A stretch of 64,000 nt of DNA from Stictocephala bisonia (taxonomy: Eukaryota > Arthropoda > Insecta > Hemiptera > Membracidae), in contig JAQJVL010000004.1 in NCBI GenBank assembly GCA_035578905.1, forward strand, positions 6,004,175 through 6,068,174, written 5' to 3'. Made by a program: the position numbers and the translations under genes. A model generated the notes under the pieces. The model did not search any database. It saw only the letters and a list, made by a program, of their open reading frames with translations, and was not told the DNA's origin. Shown one piece after another: positions 1 through 11,070 of the stretch. Each line of letters opens with the position of its first letter. Position 1 is the stretch's first letter.

Positions 1-200
1 TAACCACTCGTAATGAATTTGGGTAGTCACTGATCAACTTTGGTAGCAGCTCGTGATCAATTTGAGTAACCACCCGTGATATAATCGGGAGGCCAGCCGT
101 GTTAATTTGGTTAGCCACGCATGATCAACTTCGGTAGCCACTTACTAAGGCACGTGATCAATTCGGCAGGCGAATGATGAATTTAGATCGGTACTGATCA
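1..200. repeat. Degenerate 23-bp minisatellite, block 1
   Basis: A loosely repeated phrase of the type gatcaacttgggtagccac recurs about every 23-28 bp from the window edge. Units vary strongly, so the array is old. The same phrase returns at 1905-2110 and 2440-2800, which suggests one array broken up by later insertions. Confidence 0.75.
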
Positions 201-1904
201 ACGTTATATTAAAATAATTATTAAGATTTGTTATCTATAGAGCATAACTATAGAACAAATAGTCATTAAAAGAACCACATATCGAAGACCACAAAGCCAT
301 CTAGCGATGCGAGTCTCGTATCTGCAAAGCCGCTTGAGTAACTCACAGATTGACTTACGAATATAATTTATATAATTCTGACCTATTTCCAGATGAGCTC
401 AAAATTGAAAATGTTGACACTTATAGCTTTAACCAATCAATGACTGGAAAACATCAAATTATTAAACCTCCAAAAATGTATAATTTTGGATGCAAATTTT
501 AACTGTGTGTAGGGTTTTAGTTAATATTTAATAGACAAATTATTAAATTAAGTTTTTGTTCTAAACATTACCTAGTTAAGATAATGTAAGGATTAAAATC
601 TTGCCTTGAACACTCTGTTAACAAAACTGGTTTAAAAGTATATTAACTTTAAAATTCTAACCTTTAAAAATTCAAATTGGTATCCACGAAATTGCTGGCC
701 TGCGTGAACAGTTGGGCTTTTTGTTTTACCGTCGTACCAATATATATCTTAGAGCACGTTAAATTATATATTTATATAAAAGAGTACATTTTCAATAAAG
801 AAGTCATTTGCATCTTTGATTTATATACTACAGTTTCCATACAAAAGTCCCTAAAATTAAGTTTTTGTCAATAACTTGTGATTTTTTTTGGAAAACATCC
901 CTACATTTAATAACGGTTACAAGAAGCTAGAAAATTTAAGTTTTACACAGTCATTCCTTTTCATAGCACATTAATTGAAGTATTACTAAATTTTTGTTTT
1001 TTATTTATAACTAACAAAGAAAATGAATATGTTGTACGAAAATGCTTTGGTATGTGCACTGTGTCGGGGTTCTCATGTCACTGCAGTAGAAAGGTGTACT
1101 TAAGAGAAACCTAAATAACAAAGCTGATAGTCAGCTAAATGTTTACAAACACGCCTATTTATATTTTCTGTATACATTAAATATTTTTTTACGAAAAGGC
1201 TGTAGATTTAAGTTTGAGTCATTAAACTTTCGGAAGTTTCCAGAGATATAAGATTGATAAAACTAATCTTGAAACTTGAAGGTGGCATACTTGTTTCGTT
1301 TATAATTTGATGGATCGAAAAATTAAAAATGGTGGAATTGACTTAAAACTTAAAGAATAGTTCTAGTTATTTTTTGATTGCAATTGATTGCTATTGGTTG
1401 TAGATCATATATGTCGACATAACTCGTATTTACAATAAAATATTCTAAAACTTGGTTAAAATAGAAGTTTTCTCATGGTAACCATGTAAAAATTATAAAA
1501 TAGAAAAAAATTTTTCAAACAGTTTTATTTAACTTTGAGACTGTGTGGGATACTTTAAAGACTTAAAACCGTACACGCTAATTTATTTTAACTTTCAATT
1601 AAAACAATAGTTTGACTATTGAAATTTGTATTATTTATTTTTGTATATCTCTGGTCTTAGGATGACAAGCGTGGGTTACTAAAATAGATTACCCTAGTAA
1701 ATATATAGATTTTGTATTGATACTGTGATAAGTTTTGTTGTGTTACGTTCATTTGTATTGTACTCCTTCCAATTAATTATATTGTCACTAAAAAGCATTT
1801 TTATTAGTAAATATTTTTAAAAAGTTTTAAATTTTGGGTACGAAAATGACGATCTCCGTGCATAATGCTTTACTGTAGTTGCAATACATATCTTTGAACA
1901 CATC
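201..1904. other. AT-rich DNA without recognisable gene
   Basis: This stretch separates two blocks of the 23-bp minisatellite. No inverted terminal repeats were seen at its edges and no open frame longer than 65 codons shows a known motif. It may be an insertion into the array, but its ends carry no transposon signature I can see. Confidence 0.5.
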
Positions 1905-2110
1905 AAATGACATCCGTGACCAAATTGGGTAGCCACCCGTGATCAATCAGAGTACCCCGACTGATCAATTTGAATATCTCCCGACCTACTTGGGTAGCCT
2001 GTAATCATCTTGGGTAGTCATCCGAGATCAATATAGACAGCCACCCGTGATTAACATGAGTAGCCCACGATCATCTTGAGTAGGCACCCTTGATCTTCTT
2101 AGGTTATTTA
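1905..2110. repeat. Degenerate 23-bp minisatellite, block 2
   Basis: It has the same gatcaa...gggtagccacccgt phrase as block 1, again diverged. It runs directly into the 36-bp type minisatellite that follows. Confidence 0.7.
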
Positions 2111-2114
2111 ACTT

Positions 2115-2250
2115 AACTGTACGTGTATGGGTTGGTGGATGGGCCCATACGTCTGCACGTACATGGGTAAGTGGGTGAACCCATACCACTGCACGTGTAT
2201 GGGTGGTTGGGTAGGCCCGTACACCTGTAAGTGTGTGGTTAGTGAGTAGA
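2115..2250. repeat. 36-bp minisatellite, minus orientation
   Basis: About three to four diverged units built on gtacgtgtatgggttggtgg, with a period of about 36-40 bp. Read on the minus strand they match the units of the array at 60383-60815 (acccacccacccatacacgt). An open frame on the minus strand through this block (2028-2273) is a product of the repeat and not a credible gene. Confidence 0.7.
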
Positions 2251-2439
2251 CCACTATGTGTTGGGATTTTCAATTTGGCTTGTAAGTTTTTTTACATAAG
2301 TTAGTCTACCTTAACATAATAACCTTCTTGGGATATTAAACTAACCATACGATCAACACAAAATTGAACATATTAAATAAAAGACCTCATTGAGCACACA
2401 AACGTGTCATTCCGTTCCTATCAAGATCATTATGACACT

Positions 2440-2800
2440 TGATTTAACTTAGGATCAACTTGTGTAACTACCCATGATCAATTTGGGAAGCTATCCATGA
2501 TCAAATGAGTAGCCACTCGTGGTTAACTTAAATATCCGTACGTGATCAAATTGGGAGCCATTCACTTTCGCGGGTATCACTCGTGATCAACCTAAATGGC
2601 CACTTTTGATGAACTTCGGTAGCCACTCGTAGTTAACTTAGTAATTATTGACCCGCATGTAGCCACCCTTATACAATTTTAATATACCCCCTGATCAATT
2701 TTGATAGCCACTGACCTCATTTGGTAGCCTGTTGGAGAGACTGCCAGTGTCAGTGGTCAACTTAGTTAGTCAGCCGTGATAAACTTTGGTAGCCACTTAG
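2440..2800. repeat. Degenerate 23-bp minisatellite, block 3
   Basis: A further block of the gatcaa...ggtagccactcgt phrase, more diverged than blocks 1 and 2. The sequence between 2281 and 2439 is unique AT-rich DNA. Confidence 0.65.
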
Positions 2801-2990
2801 AGTCAATCGTACAATAACAGACACATTTCTGAAAGGTGCATAGTTATTGAATTAGAAATATCGTGAGGTATTTAATTAAATACAATTCAAATCGATATTT
2901 CAAACTCGAGCGAAGTGGCTGAAGAAATGCCTCACTAAATAATATTTTAAAGTTTGTTTTGAAGTGTATTTTTAGTTTACTATTACAATA

Positions 2991-3085
2991 TATTAAAACC
3001 AATATAGCTTCATCTTCATTGTATAACTATCATGTTTAAAGTGGTTTTAATTGACACTTTAGCGAAGTGGCAATGTGGTTTGGGG
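2991..3085 (+). repeat. Direct repeat left of palindrome
   Basis: The segment from tattaaaaccaatatagct to the tagcgaagtggcaa phrase reappears, diverged and with an insertion, at 4545-4672. A short inverted copy of its first 30 bases forms the outer edge of the palindrome at 3711-3738. The three copies bracket the interval 3086-4544, as the ends of a composite insertion might. Confidence 0.6.
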
Positions 3086-3353
3086 ACGATGCTGCCAACA
3101 AGCAGACCTCTCGCACTCCTCTCTGACAGTACAAGTTGAAGCACATCCCATCGTGTTGCCGCTGTTTTATATGAAGGGCAAAACAACCAAAACTACATCT
3201 TTCAGGTTGAATTTACTGAAATTTGAAGGTTTGAAAGTAATTTGAAAGTTTAGCCTGTTCTTAAATTGGATTAATTGTTTTGGTTAAAATTCCATACAAC
3301 ATATAAGACCTGATAGGTAATGTTTTTTTCTCTATTTTTAAACTTCATTCGAC

Positions 3354-3388
3354 AGTTCACATGGGCCTATACAGGCATGTGCGTGAAC
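3354..3388. other. Short inverted repeat
   Basis: gttcacatgggcct and the later agg..catgtgcgtgaac form an imperfect hairpin of about 34 nt immediately beside the tRNA-like fragment. It may belong to the body of the same SINE. Nothing else was recognised in 3086-3408. Confidence 0.4.
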
Positions 3389-3408
3389 TTTATTCAACGA
3401 GTGAAGTA

Positions 3409-3472
3409 CCGACCGTTGGCTCAGTGGGGATTCGAACCTTGGACCTTAGCCACTGAGCCACCACGCCGGCAA
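3409..3472 (-). mobile_element. tRNA-like SINE fragment
   Basis: On the minus strand the sequence has an A-box-like stretch (gtggctcagtggctaagg) followed closely by a B-box (ggttcgaatcc). The spacing between the boxes is too short for an intact tRNA, so the anticodon arm is mostly missing. This fits a tRNA-derived SINE head with an internal deletion. It differs from the SINE at 35277-35505. Confidence 0.5.
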
Positions 3473-3791
3473 TTTACGTGTAGAGCAAGTTTTAATTATT
3501 CAGGATTGTGTTTACATTAGTCTTAGTATTATTTTAAATAGAAAACGGAATATTTAATATTTTAACATAGCCATATTAACAGTGAGGCGTGTTCACCTCT
3601 ACTATCTAATTTGTTACACAGTTACAAATAGGTGAACAAAGAGGCATATTGTTTGATTACATTAAAACATGAAGTAAGTGATTTTTAATGTATAATTTCA
3701 GTTCTATGTTGAAGATGGAGCTGTATTGGTTTTCTGTATATAATTTTTTTAAATAAAACAATTTAAACCAATAAAAACTTTTTAATAGTGA

Positions 3792-3822
3792 GGCCTTTCG
3801 ATAGCAAGGCTATCATCGTCAG
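3792..3822 (-). ncRNA. Hammerhead-like motif, left palindrome arm
   Basis: On the minus strand, CTGACGA is followed by a potential stem (gatagc, ctt loop, gctatc) and then GAAA. CTGANGA and GAAA are the two conserved strands of the hammerhead core. One unpaired T at the base of stem II departs from consensus, and stems I and III are not obvious. It may be a decayed ribozyme or a chance match. Confidence 0.3.
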
Positions 3823-4449
3823 ACACATCACAAATAAATATACAAAAAGTAAATAAAAGTAATATAAGCTTATATAAACATATGTTTTAAAATTTTTTCA
3901 CTTTTGTGGCTAAATATATTATTATTACTCTAAATGGTAGTTTTATTATGAATTTGAAAGTATTATAAATTGAATATAAATTAATTGTTTATAGTTTTGA
4001 AAGTAAAATAGAATTTTGAATCGGTCCATCTTCTTGGTTTTCAGAATTTGCTTTGTTAATGTACCATGATTCCCATGCATTTAAATATTTTGGTGTTGTT
4101 ATATGTTTTAATAATTTTAACAATTTAATAATTTACAAAAAACAATTTAAAATTATTAAAACATATAACAACACCAAAATATTTAAATGCATGGGAATCA
4201 TGGTACATTAACAAAGCAAATTCTGAAAATTTATTAAACCAAGAAGATGGACCGATTCAAAATTCTATTTTACTTTCAAAACTATAAACAATTAATTTAT
4301 ATTCAATTTATAATTTTCAAATTCATAATAAAACTACCATTTAGAGTAATAAAATATATTTAGCCACAAAAGTGAAAAATTTTAAAACATATGTTTGTAT
4401 AAGCTTATATTACTTTTATTTACTTTTTGTATATTTATTTGTGATGTGT

Positions 4450-4480
4450 CTGACGATGATAGCCTTGCTATCGAAAGGCC
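4450..4480 (+). ncRNA. Hammerhead-like motif, right palindrome arm
   Basis: This is the mirror copy of the motif in the left arm, identical over the core and stem II. The same caveats apply: one unpaired T at the base of stem II and no clear stems I and III. Confidence 0.3.
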
Positions 4481-4544
4481 TCACTATTAAAAAGTTTTTA
4501 TTGGTTTAAATTGTTTTATTTAAAAAAAATATATAATTTCAGTG

Positions 4545-4672
4545 TATTAAAACCAATCTAGCTGCATCTTATTGTATAGTTATCATGTTTAAAGTGGTCA
4601 TAATTTAAATGGTACCTAAAAGTTATTTTTTAAATTGATACCTTAGCGAAGTCGCAAATGGGGTTGGGGGAG
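4545..4672 (+). repeat. Direct repeat right of palindrome
   Basis: A diverged copy of 2991-3085 with an internal insertion (catgtttaaagtggtcat, then the tagcgaagtcgcaaatgggg end). It abuts the outer edge of the right palindrome arm. Confidence 0.6.
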
Positions 4673-5690
4673 GGGGTTAATTTAACAATATATTAAACTA
4701 GTTGTTCAACTAATGATTTGTTATAAATTGAGGAAGTAATGTGGCAAAAGGCTTAAGACTATTTTAATTTACTAAATATTTTATTCTTTCCTTGATACTA
4801 TTTTTTATTTTTCCAGTAGCATTTTCTCGCCTTTTATTTCCTTGTTTTTATCTTTATCTGGTTGACATTCTTAGTTTTGTTTATCACTTTCTGCAGTAAA
4901 GTCCACTTGTAATGAAAACTGAATGAAAACAGTGATAATCCCGTTTTCATACGAAATCATGAAACAAATTCATTGATATACTTTAAAATAAATACATCTT
5001 AAAAATTATTTAGTTTTACTTTCTCCACAAATGAAATTACATTTAGTATTTAGATAGAGTAGTAATATAATATTACCCGATAGTTAGTCACCTACTTAAA
5101 ATTAAAAATTGCAAAATTATTAGGACTATGTAAACGTAGTAGGAGCACAAGTATTCAATATAGACCATAGAGTGTAGTGGTTTGTGTGTGGGCTCTTAGC
5201 TAAAAACTGCAGACGTTCGGAGGTATTGATGAACCCTCTCCCCCCGCCCCCGTCACCCTCAGTACTCCCCACAACCGCCACCAGTTTACGCAGCCCACTT
5301 CAGGCCCGCGATAATACAATGCCATTGTTTCTTTCTCTTGAATCACTTTCAAACAGATATTGCTATATAGGCAGTGCAGTACACTCTTCCCCCATCCATC
5401 GAGCTACCGACATCCCTTCTAATAGCGTCCTCTATGAACAATGGGATAGATTCGAGCAGAGTTTGATATTTCGAAATAAAGCCTTCGGAACAAAGACTAA
5501 TTGTCTATTCGTAAGCAGTTTTCGTTACGCATAATTAAATTTGGATGAGTATGAGTTTGAATTAATGTTTTATGACATAATGTTGTCAGTAATAATAAAA
5601 TGAGTAAATTAGAAGGAGAAAACCTGGTTGGAATTGAAAACACTGATAAATATTTTAGCTGTTTGATGACAAATTTGAATCATAGAGTTT
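4673..5690. other. Unassigned DNA with a GC-richer 116-codon frame
   Basis: Most of this interval is AT-rich and featureless. From 5184 to 5534 the plus strand has an open frame of 116 codons over a locally GC-richer, C-rich stretch encoding a proline run near residue 20. I recognise no domain, splice pattern or homologue, so I do not call it a gene. Confidence 0.3.
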
Positions 5691-5988
5691 TGTCGTATTT
5701 TAGAGGAGATATAAAAGAAATAATTTTGAAAGTGGAGAAAAAATAATACATTGGAAGAACAAAAAATGTATTAGTAAAGTCGAGGAATCTTATTGGCCGT
5801 AAATTTGAATAGTACGAGTTACAAACGATTATATCAACGTTAGTAAGGTGGGTTGGTTCAAGTTAGAGACCACTTAGTTTCATGTTTCACTGATAAAAAG
5901 AATCGGATTCATTTGGAAGGATAAGAATTGGATCTAGTATGTCTCTGCGGGTGCAGTTCTAGACGCATTACAAAACATACATGTGTCT

Positions 5989-6315
5989 AAATTCTTGCCT
6001 TGACCATCTACTCTTACATCCATCTATTTATATGGATATCTACCCACATATCCATATAAAACTCCTGTCTTGACCATCTACTCTTAATCTACCCACATAT
6101 CCATATAAAACTCCTGTCTTGACCATCTACTATTATTCAATCTACATATATCCATATAAAACTCCTGTCTTGACCATCTACTATTATTCAATCTACATAT
6201 ATCCATATAAAACTCCTGTCTTGACCATCTACTATTATTAAATCTAAATATATCCATATAAAACTCCTGTCTTGACCAACTGCTATTATTCTACCCACTT
6301 ATCCATCTAAAACTC
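5989..6315. repeat. 51-bp minisatellite, copy 1
   Basis: About six units of a 51-bp repeat built on catataaaactcctgtcttg and accatctactattattcaat. Early units contain a deletion variant. The homologous array in copy 2 of the duplication has about ten more uniform units. Confidence 0.9.
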
Positions 6316-7079
6316 CTGCCTTGATCATAAAACTTGCCATAAAATATGAATGTTTGCAATAACCTAATTTTAGATGGGTGTTATTGCAGCCTAAAAATTC
6401 ATCATATAGTTTACCGTAAGTTTTATGATAGAAAAAGTGATTTTAAAATATTGTTGAATCAGTTATGATTAATATGCATTTCGTTCATAAGAGGTCCAAT
6501 TTAGGCTGTTTAATCACTTGAAAAGCGATTCCAGAAATATATGGAATTCTATTGTTTTGATGGTCTCGACTTCATCGGAATGTGATAAATCTGGAATGTT
6601 ATATTTAAACTGATTCCAATAAACCGGCTCGCAACATCCGAGGTATGCTGTAACAGTTTTAAAATATGAAAAAGTTCTACTATAGTTTCATATTTGTTCA
6701 CAAACAACTAAGTTTATTCACTCTGATCAATTTAATTAGTACAAATTTAGTTGAATTATTCCAATCATCTAAAATATCCAAGATTGATGTACGAACATTT
6801 TTGAATAAATTGATTAACCACACTATGTATGAATTATATATATTCAGTTATTATTTATGAGTTCACCCGATTCACATAAATCAATCGAATCGTCAACAGG
6901 TTCATTTGAAACAAGGTTATTTATTGTTTCAATTTTATTGTAACCCTAAACCTGCAAGTGCTGATTACGTACTAGTTTTGTAGATTTTGAACATTAAGTT
7001 ATTTTAAATTTACAATACATTTATTTTCAAGTGTGCAAAATCAGGCAACTGCTGTAAACTGAAAATATGGCATTAAAAC
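6316..7079. other. AT-rich unassigned DNA (duplicated at about 18836-19597)
   Basis: No gene recognised. A 64-codon frame at 6666-6860 is identical in the second copy (19183-19377) but has no known motif, is lysine-, leucine- and isoleucine-rich as expected of AT-rich DNA, and is not supported as coding. Confidence 0.4.
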
Positions 7080-8499
7080 ACAAGATATACATATAAAAGG
7101 CAAATACCACTGACTCATTTACTCACCACTGTAACTTAAAAAGTACTAAGCCTACGAGGCTGACATTTTGTAGAGTCAACGGTCTTATGTTGTAGATGTG
7201 CAATAAGAAGGCATTTTAACAAATTCTTAGTAAATCGAAGCTGGCAGCCTTAGTGGAAGCTTAGTGCCAACAATTTTAAATGCCAAAAACAGTGTTTCTC
7301 TAATTGGACTGTAGCGGCTAAATGAACGGTTCTACAGCAAAACTAACCACATTTTCTGGATATGATTTGAGACGATCTACAACTTTGGCCCTATAACTTA
7401 TTGCTCTATCTTACCTCCTTCATCCTTAGGTAGAGCTAGATTTTCAATTTGTGCTTGTAAATCAAATATCAAATTTACGTCCTCTAAGAGTAGACTTACA
7501 AATTTTTCTAGACTGTGAAACTTTGTTATCTAGGAGAACAAACTGTATTCAATGGGAAAATATACAATTTATTCTGAACACATGTATAGCCAGGTCATAG
7601 GACATGGCTAAACATGGCTAGAAACACGATATTTCACTGATACAGATCCAATTACTGTACGTTGCTCCCTTACAGACTTTAAGATTTTTCTAGAGCAGGA
7701 AACTTTGTTATGTAGGAGACAAACCTGTTTTCAATCGGAAAATTAACAATTCAGTTTTAAAGCATGCATAGCCCAGACATAGGACATGGCTAAACATGGC
7801 GAAAAACACAATATTTTATTGGTTCAGAGTCAAATATAGTACTTTGTGCCCTCTAAAAGTAGACTTACAGGTTTCTCTAGTCTTTGAAACTATTTTATCT
7901 AAGAGAACGAACTGATTTTAATAAGAAAATTTGCAATTTAATTTGACCAAATGCATAGCCAGTTCACAGGACATGGCTAAATATGGCGAGAAACCCCATA
8001 TTTCACTGATTCAACTACAGTAATATATATAAGTCCTTTACCCCTTATCACCATTTATCCAAACTATATACGTCCAATAGACTTGACAATTTTTATATGT
8101 TTATTTTGGCCTCTAGAGGCTCATTAAGAAAGGATTTTCTTCTCCGACCTCAGGACTCCGTCCCACTGGCCTCCAAAATTGCCATGGCATTCTTATGGAG
8201 GTATATTAATTAGTTGATTTATTTGATTAATAGCTGTTAGATAAAAACAAATTGAATAAAATTATGGTAGGATAAACTTTCAAAATAAAATATAGTTGAG
8301 TAAAGTAGTAAATTATTCATAACATCAGCTGTTCTAAATTGGATGGTATATTAAATCATTGTTTTTCATAAACAAAGTATTTAGTTTTATTTACTTTAAG
8401 TAATTCATTAATGTTTTTGAATTGTTGGAACATTTGACTTATAATTTTGGTTAAAAATTTTCAAACTCAATGACCGGTAAAGCGGGTGGGTTCAGCTAG
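7080..8499 (+). mobile_element. Helitron-like non-autonomous element, copy 1
   Basis: The segment ends at 8496-8499 with CTAG followed by T. It is preceded by a small hairpin-forming stretch (accggtaaagcgggt) about ten bases upstream, which matches the CTRR-plus-hairpin 3' end of Helitrons. The proposed 5' start near 7080 (tacatataaaaggcaaat) is a guess, and a clear TC terminus is not visible. No Rep/helicase is encoded. It contains a 185-bp tandem trimer. The Helitron assignment is an inference from the end structure only. Confidence 0.4.
7471..8020. repeat. 185-bp tandem trimer, copy 1
   Basis: Three diverged units of about 182 and 187 bp, each with gacttac...tttctag near its start (7493, 7675, 7862) and a later aggacatggctaaacatggc block. 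They lie inside the Helitron-like segment and may be an internally amplified part of it. Confidence 0.8.
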
Positions 8500-8875
8500 T
8501 ATGAATATAAACTTAAGTGTCGTCCCTAAATTACGTAACACCTGAAGAGGGAGGTTTTTTACAGCGTTATGCACCCTTATGTGGGAGGTTGGGGTGGGGG
8601 GTTTACACTCAGCGTTACGTTACAATCAACAATTTGTTTAGATTCATTCACAAAGTTTTGTCCTTTTTCCCAAAATACAAGATTTTTAAAAAGATTTTAA
8701 ATTTAATTTAATCTGTTAGTATATTCTCACCAATTAGAAAACGAATGGAATAGTCTAAACAATTACTTAATCATAAATCGAAATATGTATGAAAGTGGAC
8801 GAAATAAATTAAAGATAACTAACATCTAACCCCCCCTTAACAAAAAACATAAATTGAGTTGTATAACACCATTTT
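8500..8875. other. Unassigned DNA with G-rich tract
   Basis: It holds a G-rich stretch near 8580-8605 (gggaggttggggtggggggt) between phrases containing gttacgtta, and a C-rich tract near 8829. It looks repetitive but I cannot classify it. A 64-codon frame here is conserved only because the region is duplicated. Confidence 0.35.
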
Positions 8876-9023
8876 CCATTCCTCTGGTTTGAGGAAGGAG
8901 AGTGTGGTTCACCGAAATCGATCACCATAATATTTGTGCATTTTGTACTTGTATTGTAATATATCTGTGCATTTTGTGCTTATATTGTAATACATTTGTG
9001 TTGTGTGACGTTTACTTGTACTG
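8876..9023. mobile_element. CAGTACAAG-type MITE, right half, copy 1
   Basis: The end (tgacgtttacttgtactg, followed by TA) and the inner part (caccgaaatcgatcacc, gcattttgtacttgtattg) match the MITE at 52873-53147. The left half cannot be found, so this is a truncated copy. Confidence 0.65.
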
Positions 9024-9190
9024 TAGAAAACATAATGTATTTAGAGTGGTTGGAGGCCTAGACTATTAATGTCAATCAAAAATATTTTGGTTTGTAGGAA
9101 AGTAACTTAAAATATTTGTCAGTGACTTAAAATAGCAATATCTTCTGGACATACAATATTGAAACAAAACTTCTCGATTCTTTGCATGTA

Positions 9191-11070
9191 CAGAGTGAGT
9201 TTTATGTCCTTGCACACCCGGATATAATTTAAACGGCCAGAGATATCTATGTGAAACCTTGACCCTACCTATTATAACATATTTTCTTAATTTTTCAAAA
9301 AGGAGGGCAACTAAACATTTTGAAATACAAACCCCTATCATGTGACCCCTCATTTTAAAGGGAATAAAAAATGAAATCCAATAATGCAAACTAGAGGTCT
9401 ATACGTTTATTTTAACAGATTTTATGACAAATTTATAATAATAAAATCAGTAACTGTCTTGTCCTGTTTATCGTAACATGAGTCAACACTAACGCAAATT
9501 CTAAAAACAGTTACCTGTTTTAATGTAGCAGGTGTTCAAACTGTTCACCTTCGGCTGTTTGACAGTGTGCTAGACGTGTGTAAAAACTTATGACAGCATT
9601 CAAGAAAGTATCTCTAGGAATTGTTTGAGATAAGTTCAAAATTCTTTGCGTTAAGTCATGGACGTCTATTGGCCTTGTTTTGTACACCAGATATTTCATG
9701 TAGCCCCAAAAAAAGTAATCAAGTGGGTTAAGGTCAGGAGACCTTGCTGGCCATTCCACAGCGCCCCTTCGGCCTATCCACCTTCTTGGGAAGACATTAT
9801 TTAGATATTGTCGTACTTCAAGACCATAGTGTGGTGGTGCTCCATCTTGTTGTAACCAAATGTTATCAGCTTCTTGTCCAAACATATTTTGGAGTGCAGG
9901 CACAATCTGGTTTTCAAGCATATCTAAATACTTCACAGAATTTAAGTTTCCATCAATTATAAATGGACCGACTAAGCGGTGATCAACTATTCCTGCCCAA
10001 ACATTAACTTTTGAAGGGCGTTGTGTATGGGCCTCTACATACCAGTGTGGATTGTTATCTGCCCAGTAACGACAATTATGCCGATTGACGGCACCGTTGG
10101 TCATGAAAGTTGCTTCATCACTAAAAAGGATTCTGTTCAGTAACTCAGGTTCAGCGTCTAGTATGCCCATCATTATATCACAAAATTCAACCCTACGGTC
10201 ATAGTCATCTTCACTAAGCTCTTGCACTAGTTTGACTTTAAAAGGTTTGAATTTATTATATTTAAGAATTTTTCTTACCGAAGATTGGCTAATGTCGTGC
10301 TCCAAAGCAGCTCTTCTCGTAGATATGTGGGAATGCATAACATCTAATGATTTCTCCTCGTCAATTACAGGAGCCCTTCCTGGCTTGGGTCTATCCTTTA
10401 CAGAATGAGAATCATTAAACCGTTGAACAATTCTTGCCACCGTAAATCTAGTTATGGGATTGTTCCGGTTAGGAAATTCCTCATTGAATAATTCTGCTAT
10501 TTCAGCGTATGATCTCATACGTTCTCCATAACCTCTCATCATTAACACAGTAATTCTTTCAAACTCAGAATTCTCCATGTAGAAATAAAATAAGTAACAC
10601 TGTTTGTCAGAAAAATAATCTTAAACTGTTGTTGTTTATAGCAACTTAACCAATCAGCTGATGAAATGCAAGTGAGTAGTAAAGAGAAAGTCAACAGAAG
10701 ATTGTTGCAACCGGTAAGATAAGAACAAGGGAAATTCCAAAGCATGTTGACTCATGTTACGATAAACAGGACAAGACAGTTACTGATTTTATTATTATAA
10801 ATTTGTCATAAAATCTGTTAAAATAAACGTAGAGACCTCTAGTTTGCATTATTGGATTTCATTTTTTATTCCCTTTAAAATGAGGGGTCACATGATAGGG
10901 GTTTGTATTTGAAAATGTTTAGTTGCCCCCCTTTAGAAAAGGGGGCCAAAATTTTCAACAACTTGAAAAATTAGGAAAATATGTTATAATAGGTAGGGTC
11001 AAGGTTTCACATATATATCTCGGGCCGTTTAAATTATATCCAGGTGTGCCAGGACATAAAACTCACTCTG
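9191..11070 (-). mobile_element. Tc1/mariner element, DD41D type, copy 1
   Basis: The element is flanked by TA on both sides and begins and ends with CAGAGTGAGTTTTATGTCC and its complement, giving a length of 1880 bp. Inverted repeats are long: about 298 bp on the left (9191-9488) and 326 bp on the right (10745-11070). The left arm lacks about 46 bp that the second copy retains. One transposase gene fills the middle. TA target duplication and the DDE gene place it in the IS630-Tc1-mariner superfamily. Confidence 0.9.
9520..10578 (-). CDS. Transposase, IS630-Tc1-mariner superfamily, DD41D
   Basis: This intact 352-residue frame encodes a cut-and-paste transposase that should bind the element ends and integrate at TA. 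The first 110 residues contain two helix-turn-helix-like regions (about 15-55 and 85-105) joined by a KPGRAP linker like the GRPR motif of the family. The catalytic triad is visible: D154 in FSDEATF, D245 in QQDGAPPH and D287 in SPDLNPLD. There are 41 residues between the second and third acidic residues, hence DD41D. The length is normal for the family. The start ATG at 10578 lies about 170 bp inside the right inverted repeat. It appears full length, but activity is unknown. It shows insect-type signatures (WIGRRG, EWPARSPDLNP). Confidence 0.93.
   Translation of the reverse strand: MENSEFERITVLMMRGYGERMRSYAEIAELFNEEFPNRNNPITRFTVARIVQRFNDSHSVKDRPKPGRAPVIDEEKSLDVMHSHISTRRAALEHDISQSSVRKILKYNKFKPFKVKLVQELSEDDYDRRVEFCDIMMGILDAEPELLNRILFSDEATFMTNGAVNRHNCRYWADNNPHWYVEAHTQRPSKVNVWAGIVDHRLVGPFIIDGNLNSVKYLDMLENQIVPALQNMFGQEADNIWLQQDGAPPHYGLEVRQYLNNVFPRRWIGRRGAVEWPARSPDLNPLDYFFWGYMKYLVYKTRPIDVHDLTQRILNLSQTIPRDTFLNAVISFYTRLAHCQTAEGEQFEHLLH

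Larger units (their letters stand above)
3712..4571. mobile_element. Near-perfect palindrome / fold-back element
   Basis: Two arms of about 400 bp (about 3712-4120 and 4147-4571) are reverse complements with only a few mismatches and small indels, for example around 4045 versus 4225. About 26 nt of AT-rich spacer separates them. The transcript would fold into a very long hairpin. Each arm contains a motif resembling a hammerhead ribozyme core (3792-3822 minus, 4450-4480 plus). No protein is encoded. It could be a fold-back/MITE insertion or two inverted copies of a retroelement terminal repeat. Confidence 0.85.

Noticed and set aside
9744..9962. Plus-strand frame of 72 codons, repeated at 22301-22519
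   Set aside because: It is the antisense shadow of the DD41D transposase.
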